Program-made: the position numbers and the translations under genes
Part shown: positions 6,401-10,129 of the stretch, piece by piece
How positions within the stretch are numbered: the stretch's first letter is position 1
How the letters are laid out: each line of letters opens with the position of its first letter
Notes under the pieces: model-generated
What the model saw: the letters and a program-made list of their open reading frames with translations, nothing else
The model's database searches: none
What the model was told of the DNA's origin: nothing
NCBI GenBank assembly: GCA_013329575.1
Contig: DUJX01000152.1
Location: 1 to 10,129 of the forward strand
Direction of reading: 5' to 3'
DNA length: 10,129 bases
Origin: Halobacteria archaeon
Lineage (GTDB): Archaea > Halobacteriota > Methanoliparia > Methanoliparales > Methanoliparaceae

Positions 6401-7036
6401 TTGAGGATGCAAAAAGATTTTAAAGTGTTCAAAGCCCTAAAATCAAGCAATTTACTTCGATCAATAGTAATTCTTACACTAATAGGTCTGGCTATAGTTA
6501 TTATCGGTCTTGCCTTGCTTTGGATGTATATGCCTGATGGTGCGACGCTATCAGATACCATTTCGGGATGGGGGATAAATTTTGAACGGCTGTTGCAGTA
6601 CGGATATCCAGGTCTTTTTGTAATTACATTGATTGCTGGGACTTTTATTCCCACAGGAAGCCCTATCGCGATTGGAATGGCTGGAATGCTCGGTATGGAA
6701 AGGATACCAACAATTATTTGTGCAGGGTTTGGATACACTATCGGTATACATATCGATTATTTTTTGGCAAGGGCATTGGGAAAACCTTTTGTTGTAAAAA
6801 GAATGACGGAAAAGACATATAACGAGATTACAACTTGGTGGAACAGATGGGGGTTTGCTCTTCTTATAATCTTTGCCGTCTGGCCTGGTTCTCCGCTCGA
6901 TCTAATCGCACTGATCTGTGGGTTATTCAAATTCAAATTACGCTATTTTGTACCTATTGTACTATGTAATAGTTTTTGGAGCTCGTACTTTTTTGTTTAC
7001 ATAGGGTCATCCGTTGCATCCGTGTTTGGATGGTAA
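6401..7036 (+). CDS. VTT/DedA-family integral membrane protein
   Basis: A 211-residue membrane protein. A short basic N-terminus precedes a membrane segment at about 19-43. Hydrophobic stretches follow at about 69-98, 103-125, 150-175 and 180-207. The segment FVITLIAGTFIPTGSPIAI, with helix-breaking Pro and Gly, resembles the first re-entrant loop of VTT (SNARE-associated/DedA) proteins. WGFALLIIFAVWPGSPLDLIALICGLF fits the second, with the conserved 'G...P..G' pattern. Bacterial and archaeal VTT proteins are linked to lipid-carrier or phospholipid flipping and proton-motive-force homeostasis, but no substrate can be read here. TTG 6401 is used because GGAG (6388-6391) is nine bases upstream. 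ATG 6407 is the alternative. It sits 80 bases after cofH and has no obvious tie to either neighbour. Confidence 0.75.
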   Translation: MRMQKDFKVFKALKSSNLLRSIVILTLIGLAIVIIGLALLWMYMPDGATLSDTISGWGINFERLLQYGYPGLFVITLIAGTFIPTGSPIAIGMAGMLGMERIPTIICAGFGYTIGIHIDYFLARALGKPFVVKRMTEKTYNEITTWWNRWGFALLIIFAVWPGSPLDLIALICGLFKFKLRYFVPIVLCNSFWSSYFFVYIGSSVASVFGW

Positions 7037-7045
7037 AAAGATAAT

Positions 7046-7064
7046 TTTTATTTATACCTTTTTT
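7046..7064 (+). terminator. T-rich tract after the VTT gene
   Basis: Within 28 bases of the stop, two T runs occur: TTTTT ending near 7049 and TTTTTT at 7059-7064. No strong hairpin was seen. This matches archaeal intrinsic termination and would separate the membrane protein gene from the CODH/ACS operon that has its own promoter just downstream. Confidence 0.4.
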
Positions 7065-7084
7065 GCATTACATGAAGGATAAGG

Positions 7085-7102
7085 TTTTTATAGCTTTATA
7101 AA
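7085..7102 (+). promoter_or_regulatory. Promoter (TATA region) of the cdhC operon
   Basis: Two overlapping TATA-like elements stand upstream of cdhC: TTTTTATAG (about 7085-7092) and TTTATAAA (7095-7102), preceded by the purine-rich AAGG at 7081-7084 that could serve as BRE. Initiation 25-28 bases downstream of the first would leave a leader of about 20 bases containing the strong ribosome site GAGGAGGT (7121-7128). The second element would start transcription inside that site, so the first is favoured. Confidence 0.55.
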
Positions 7103-7134
7103 ATGTATTTACAAAATAAAGAGGAGGTTAAAAT

Positions 7135-8547
7135 ATGGCTGAAGAATTTCCCTTTGATATAAGTCCGATGTATGAGGGGGAGAGGATAAGAGGAACAGAT
7201 TTCTATGTGGAGCTGGGCGGGACAAAAAAACCGGGATTCGAACTTATGGAAGTTGCACCGATGAACGAAGTAGAAGACGGAAGGTTTACTTTAATTGGAC
7301 CAGATATTCCAGACATTCCTGAAGGATCCAGTATTGCTTTTGCACAGATCTATAAGGTTGCAGGAGAAAAATTGGAGAAGGATCTAGAGAGTGTTTTGGA
7401 GAGAAGAATTCATGATTTCCAAAACTACATCCAGGGATTCATGCATTTGAACCAGAGATATGATATATGGCTAAGATTAAGCAAAGAGGACGTTAAAAAA
7501 GGAGTAACGTTTAAAACGATAGCAGATGCTACGATGATGTTGTTCCGAAATGAGCTTCCGTTTATAGAGAAGATTGAGGCAATTTATATTACAGATGAAG
7601 AAAAAGTCAAGGAAAAGTTGGAAGAGGCTAAAAAAATCTATAAACAGAGGGACGAGCGGGTAAAAGGACTTCATGATGAGGATGTTGAGGAGTTCTATGG
7701 ATGTACCTTGTGTCAATCATTCGCACCGACAAGCTGCTGTTGTGTATCTCCAGACAGGGTATCTCTATGTGGAGCAATAACTTGGGCAGATGGAAGAGCT
7801 GCGGCTAAAGTCGACCCAGAGGGACCAAACTTTGCGATACCGAAAGGAGAATGTATCAATCCGATAACCGGAGAATATTCTGGTGTCAACGCGATGGTTA
7901 CAGAAAAATCTGGCGGATCTTACAACCGCATGACCCTGCATTCGTTCTTCGATGCGCCACACACTTCTTGTGGTTGTTTCGAGGTTATAGGATTCTATAT
8001 TCCTGAAGTAGATGGTATCGGCTGGGTAGATAGAGATTTCCCAGGAAAAGCACCGAACGGTCTATCCTTTGCCAACATGGCAGGACAGGCTGGTGGTGGT
8101 AAACAGATAGTCGGTTTCCTCGGTGTTGGTATCGGTTATTTCGGCTCAGATAAGTTTATACAGGCGGATGGAGGATTTTCCAGGACAGTATGGCTGGCTT
8201 CTACGCTTAGAAAGAGAATAGAAGAGAATATACCTGCAGAATTAAAAGATAAGATTGCTGACGAGAAAATACCTGACATTGATTCGTTAAAGAAGTTTTT
8301 ACTAAAAGTAGAACATCCTGTGGTAACAGGTGTCACAAGAAAGGTGGACAACAAGCAGATTACTGAAGGATGGACGCTTAAAAAGATTACAGGAAAACTC
8401 AAGAATGATGTTCTAAAATACATTGAAGAATGCGGCGGGGATGTAGATCTCGATGTTGTGGCGGACAGGCTGGCATTGAGCGAAAAGCAATTCATGCAGG
8501 TTGTAGATGAGCTGGCTAAGGAAGGACTCATAGAGATGGATGAGTAA
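7135..8547 (+). CDS. cdhC: Acetyl-CoA decarbonylase/synthase complex subunit beta (acetyl-CoA synthase, A-cluster protein)
   Basis: The subunit that assembles or cleaves acetyl-CoA from CO, a methyl-corrinoid and CoA. All A-cluster ligands can be placed. C190, C193, C202 and C212 have the x2-x8-x9 spacing of the [4Fe-4S] ligands in acetyl-CoA synthase, and C279-G280-C281 is the Ni-binding CGC motif. The N-terminus (FPFDISPMYEGERIR) and the stretch SFANMAGQAGGGKQIVGFLG (311-330) are typical of CdhC. It is 470 residues long. Residues 1 to about 400 are the catalytic core. The tail (about 424-468) reads like a winged helix: helix DVLKYIEECGG, then VVADRLALSEKQFMQVVDELAKEG and IEM. It lacks an Ala/Pro/Met-rich linker, and the next ORF encodes something of that kind. 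GAGGAGGT six bases upstream makes the ATG secure. Confidence 0.96.
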   Translation: MAEEFPFDISPMYEGERIRGTDFYVELGGTKKPGFELMEVAPMNEVEDGRFTLIGPDIPDIPEGSSIAFAQIYKVAGEKLEKDLESVLERRIHDFQNYIQGFMHLNQRYDIWLRLSKEDVKKGVTFKTIADATMMLFRNELPFIEKIEAIYITDEEKVKEKLEEAKKIYKQRDERVKGLHDEDVEEFYGCTLCQSFAPTSCCCVSPDRVSLCGAITWADGRAAAKVDPEGPNFAIPKGECINPITGEYSGVNAMVTEKSGGSYNRMTLHSFFDAPHTSCGCFEVIGFYIPEVDGIGWVDRDFPGKAPNGLSFANMAGQAGGGKQIVGFLGVGIGYFGSDKFIQADGGFSRTVWLASTLRKRIEENIPAELKDKIADEKIPDIDSLKKFLLKVEHPVVTGVTRKVDNKQITEGWTLKKITGKLKNDVLKYIEECGGDVDLDVVADRLALSEKQFMQVVDELAKEGLIEMDE

Positions 8548-8590
8548 TTATAGAAAGAGCGTGTTTTTTAAAATATAGAGGTGAAATATA

Positions 8591-8869
8591 ATGGCTAAAA
8601 AACTAAAATTAAGTCTTAAAACGCCTGGTGAGGCAAAAAAGACTGAGACACCTTCAGGTGCCGCTCCGGCAGCTGCGGCTCAACAACCAGCGGCAGCTCC
8701 TATCGCGCCGATGGGCGGTTTTGGTATGACCAGCATGCCTCAAATCTCTTTTGCTGCACCGCAGCCTGCGGCTGCCGAGGGAGGTATTAAACTAATTCTA
8801 AAGAATGCGAAGATAGAGATCGGGCAGATAATCCTAAAAAGCAAGAAAGATGAGAAGGAAGAAGAGTAA
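8591..8869 (+). CDS. Ala/Pro-rich small protein of the CODH/ACS operon, unknown function
   Basis: A 92-residue protein in three parts. A basic start contains KKLKLSLKTPGEAKK. A low-complexity Ala/Pro/Gln/Met linker covers about 20-63. A short beta-like end, GGIKLILKNAKIEIGQII, is followed by a charged tail (KKDEKEEE). There are no cysteines, signal peptide or membrane segment. GAGGTGA (8578-8584) six bases upstream and placement 43 bases after cdhC, in the same direction, support translation in the operon. From memory, some methanogen CdhC proteins end in a similar Ala/Pro/Met-rich linker plus a short 'K-I-x-L-K-x-A-K-I' segment, so this may be a detached CdhC tail that tethers CODH/ACS subunits. 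That homology is not proven here. It might also be an unrelated assembly factor. Confidence 0.75.
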   Translation: MAKKLKLSLKTPGEAKKTETPSGAAPAAAAQQPAAAPIAPMGGFGMTSMPQISFAAPQPAAAEGGIKLILKNAKIEIGQIILKSKKDEKEEE

Positions 8870-8890
8870 TCTCTCTTCTTATCTTTTATT
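8859..8890 (+). terminator. Hairpin plus T-rich tract between the Ala/Pro-rich ORF and cooC
   Basis: AAGAAGAG (8859-8866) and CTCTTCTT (8873-8880) form a perfect 8-base stem around the 6-base loop TAATCT, followed by ATCTTTTATT. The left arm is the last codons of the upstream ORF and its stop lies in the loop. It could end part of the transcripts, or protect the 3' end of a processed cdhC message. That would lower cooC and cdhD output relative to cdhC. Confidence 0.5.
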
Positions 8891-8901
8891 TATATTTTAT
8901 A
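8888..8901 (+). promoter_or_regulatory. Possible internal TATA box before the cooC-like gene
   Basis: TTATTTATATTTTATAAA spans about 8885-8902, ending 24 bases before the cooC ATG. That spacing would give a leaderless or nearly leaderless transcript. The gene's only ribosome-site candidate, AGGT (8915-8918), is weak, which fits that reading. The AT-rich setting makes chance TATA boxes common. Confidence 0.3.
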
Positions 8902-8925
8902 AATTATTAATGACAGGTAAATCGT

Positions 8926-9684
8926 ATGACAAAAATAATTGCTGTGTCAGGAAAGGGTGGAACAGGTAAAACAGTACTATCTGCCATGTTGATAAGGTAT
9001 CTTATTGAGAATAAAAACGGCAAGAGTATCTTGGCAGTAGATGCCGATCCGGATGCTAATTTGTCTGATGCGTTAGGTGTCAAGGTAGATAAGACCATCG
9101 GTGATATAAAAGAGTATATGGAGCAAAGTAAGAGCGAGATTACTGGAGATAAGATGCTACATTTCGAGGCTAAGGTAAACGAGACTTTAGTGGAGGAAAA
9201 AGATTTTGATCTTCTCGTTATGGGTAGGTCTGAGGGACCGGGATGCTATTGTTATGTAAACAATCTTCTAAGAGAGGCGATATCTACTCTGATAGATAAC
9301 TATGATTATGTAGTGATAGATACGGGTGCTGGACTAGAACATTTTAGCAGGCAGATAATAAAAGATATCGACAATCTTTTGATAGTGACGGATCAATCAA
9401 AGAACAGCATTAATACCGCACAGAATATAAAAGAGATTGTTGATGAGTTAAATTTGAATATAAAAAATATATCTATCGTTGCAAATAAAATTTCTAGCAA
9501 AAATGCCATTGGTCTAATCGAGAAATATGCATCAGAGATCCCGCTAAAACTTATTGGGGCATTACCGTTGGATGACAATATCGTTGATATAGATTTAAAT
9601 GGTAAGACGATATTAGAACTACCCGAGACGTCACCTGCATACGTAGAGACTACAAATATTGCAAAAAAAATTGGACTGCCGTGA
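8926..9684 (+). CDS. cooC: CooC/AcsF-like ATPase for nickel insertion into CODH/ACS
   Basis: A 252-residue P-loop ATPase of the MinD/Mrp-like deviant Walker class. SGKGGTGKT (8-16) carries the signature lysine K10 and catalytic-loop K15. DADPDAN is at 39-45, and the Walker B-like strand YVVIDTGAGLEHF (128-140) follows. EGPGCYCYVNN (104-113) contains the C107-x-C109 pair through which CooC dimers bind Ni or Zn. The guanine/adenine-binding region IVANKIS is at 184-190. These features match CooC, CooC1 and AcsF, which mature nickel sites of carbon monoxide dehydrogenase and acetyl-CoA synthase at the cost of ATP. The gene sits between cdhC and cdhD-type sequences, as in methanogen cdh operons. 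Its partner nickel enzyme is not fixed by sequence alone. The ribosome site is weak (AGGT, seven bases upstream). Confidence 0.9.
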   Translation: MTKIIAVSGKGGTGKTVLSAMLIRYLIENKNGKSILAVDADPDANLSDALGVKVDKTIGDIKEYMEQSKSEITGDKMLHFEAKVNETLVEEKDFDLLVMGRSEGPGCYCYVNNLLREAISTLIDNYDYVVIDTGAGLEHFSRQIIKDIDNLLIVTDQSKNSINTAQNIKEIVDELNLNIKNISIVANKISSKNAIGLIEKYASEIPLKLIGALPLDDNIVDIDLNGKTILELPETSPAYVETTNIAKKIGLP

Positions 9685-9695
9685 AATAACAACTG

Positions 9696-9721
9696 TCTTA
9701 CTGATTTTGTAAGAAATTTTT
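9696..9721 (+). terminator. Hairpin with T5 tail after the cooC-like gene
   Basis: TCTTAC (9696-9701) pairs with GTAAGA (9709-9714) around a 7-base loop and is followed within two bases by TTTTT (9717-9721), 12 bases after the cooC stop. A second inverted repeat, TAATCTT (9721-9727) and AAGATTA (9740-9746), directly adjoins it. This is the form of an attenuator or RNA-processing site inside an operon. Confidence 0.45.
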
Positions 9722-9746
9722 AATCTTCATGGATTAATAAAGATTA
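9721..9746 (+). repeat. Second inverted repeat in the cooC to cdhD-like gap
   Basis: TAATCTT (9721-9727) and AAGATTA (9740-9746) are perfect 7-base arms around a 12-base spacer, in which GGATTA offers an alternative, shorter pairing with TAATC. Only two of the seven pairs in the main stem would be stronger than A-T or weak, so stability is modest. It may instead mark an AT-rich promoter or regulator site 24 bases before the small ORF start. Confidence 0.3.
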
Positions 9747-9769
9747 TTTATCTAAATTGAGGGAAATAA

Positions 9770-10018
9770 ATGTCAGAAGAAGATAAAGAGATTAAAGATT
9801 TAAGCCTAAATTTTAATGATATTCAAGATATGATGGAGAAGTATGGGGTAGAAGCATTAAAAGGTATCACTATAGAAGGAGACCTGGAGATAGACGTAGA
9901 ACCATATTCCGGTGGAGGAGTCAGTATCACACCAGAGATGATACAGTCTATGATTGTGGCTAACGAGGCAAAACAAGCGGTTTACCGCATATTTAATCTC
10001 TTTAAAATGTTTCAATAG
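9770..10018 (+). CDS. Free-standing CdhD N-terminal module (orphan duplicate)
   Basis: A complete 82-codon ORF with GAGGGA (9759-9764) five bases upstream. Its centre, EKYGVEALKGITIEGDLEIDVEP, matches the opening of the archaeal CODH/ACS delta subunit CdhD, which in Methanosarcina-type proteins reads close to 'MDVEALEGVTIEGDIEIDL', followed by a Gly-rich turn and a helix ending near MFG. Here too a Gly-rich turn (PYSGGGVS) and a helix (NEAKQAVYRIFNLFKMF) follow. The protein then stops, without the corrinoid-protein barrel that makes up the rest of CdhD. The next ORF starts with a near copy of the same segment. It is therefore most likely a tandem duplicate of the CdhD N-terminal module. Because it is intact, has its own ribosome site and differs mostly conservatively, it is probably expressed rather than a pseudogene. 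No cysteines are present. Confidence 0.75.
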   Translation: MSEEDKEIKDLSLNFNDIQDMMEKYGVEALKGITIEGDLEIDVEPYSGGGVSITPEMIQSMIVANEAKQAVYRIFNLFKMFQ

Positions 10019-10029
10019 GAGGAAAATAA

Positions 10030-10129
10030 ATGCCAGAAGAAGATAAAGAGCTTAAAGATCTAAGTCTAAATCTTAAAGATATTCAGAATATGTTGGAGAA
10101 GTACGGGGTAGAAGCATTAAAAGGTATCA
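10030..10129 (+). CDS. cdhD: CODH/ACS corrinoid/iron-sulfur subunit delta, N-terminus (3' truncated by window edge)
   Basis: 33 codons are visible after GGAGG (10018-10022), seven bases upstream of ATG, and only 11 bases after the previous stop. The peptide MPEEDKELKDLSLNLKDIQ, continuing to EKYGVEALKGI, is the CdhD-type N-terminal module. It matches the preceding ORF at 27 of 33 residues, and at 90 of 100 bases with no gaps. If it continues as cdhD, it encodes the small corrinoid protein subunit that, with CdhE, carries the methyl group between tetrahydromethanopterin and the A-cluster of CdhC. A full-length cdhD is expected here because cdhD normally follows cooC in cdh operons and the preceding ORF lacks the barrel. 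A second free-standing copy cannot be ruled out from this window. Confidence 0.65.
   Translation, partial: MPEEDKELKDLSLNLKDIQNMLEKYGVEALKGI

Larger units (their letters stand above)
9770..10129 (+). repeat. Tandem direct repeat, 260-base period, covering ribosome site and N-terminal module
   Basis: Copy one starts at 9770 and copy two at 10030. Over the 100 bases visible in copy two I count 10 mismatches and no gaps: six change the amino acid and four are silent. The similarity extends upstream through the ribosome site, with 10 of the 11 bases before each ATG the same. The right boundary of the repeat lies outside the window. Confidence 0.85.

Noticed and set aside
8136..8531. 131-codon minus-strand ORF inside cdhC
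   Set aside because: It is antisense to the well-supported C-terminal part of cdhC. It is rich in Ser, Phe and Leu, as expected for the complement of a Lys/Glu-rich frame, and has no ribosome site or family match.
8591..8869. Reading the Ala/Pro-rich ORF as archaeal ribosomal stalk protein P1
   Set aside because: The Ala-rich linker and acidic end are superficially alike, but the helical N-terminal dimer domain and the closing GFGALF-type motif of archaeal P1 are missing. The basic Lys/Leu ends do not fit either.
8910..8966. Upstream ATG 8910 as a leader peptide for cooC
   Set aside because: It opens only about 19 codons in another phase, running into cooC, without a ribosome site.

Overview
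The window looks like chromosomal DNA from an AT-rich, strictly anaerobic euryarchaeon of the methanogen, anaerobic methanotroph or alkane-oxidiser type. Three things support this. It carries early coenzyme F420 genes (cofC, cofG, cofH). It carries archaeal-type CODH/acetyl-CoA synthase genes (cdhC, a cooC-like gene, cdhD-type N-termini). Its glutamate synthase is split into separate domain genes. Starts are preceded by GGAGG-like ribosome sites or by TATA boxes, and genes are followed by T-rich tracts, as is normal in archaea. No mcr, mobile element, tRNA, rRNA or CRISPR is visible, so the lineage cannot be named. The combination with Sat and APS reductase would fit an ANME-1-like or related lineage, but that is only a guess.

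Layout. (1) 2-972, plus strand: the end of the FMN-domain glutamate synthase gene, joined by an ATGA overlap to the GXGXG-domain gene. (2) 1136-3039, minus strand: a two-gene sulfate activation and reduction operon, sat then cysH (APS reductase type). It converges on the glutamate synthase genes across a hairpin that could terminate both sides. (3) 3040-3513: a 470-base gene-poor stretch with the sat promoter region, a 10-base palindrome and one doubtful 42-codon ORF. (4) 3514-6320: F420 genes, with cofC on minus diverging from overlapping cofG-cofH on plus across a 67-base AT-rich region. (5) 6401-7036: a VTT/DedA-like membrane protein gene. (6) 7135 to the right edge: a CODH/ACS operon in the order cdhC, a 92-codon Ala/Pro-rich ORF, cooC-like, an 82-codon ORF matching only the N-terminal module of CdhD, then a second tandem copy of that module that runs off the window and is probably the true cdhD.

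How the genes fit together. CofC, CofG and CofH make parts of F420: the GTP- or PEP/lactate-derived phosphodiester moiety and the deazaflavin FO. F420 is the hydride carrier that works with the tetrahydromethanopterin C1 pathway. CODH/ACS joins that pathway to acetyl-CoA, and the CooC-like ATPase probably loads its nickel. Sat plus APS reductase, without APS kinase, would deliver sulfite for assimilation. Glutamate synthase supplies glutamate.

The least ordinary part is 8360-10129. The CdhC tail looks like a winged helix, an Ala/Pro-rich tail-like peptide is encoded separately, and the CdhD N-terminal module exists as a free-standing duplicate. Together these suggest that the parts holding the CODH/ACS complex together have been rearranged in this lineage.
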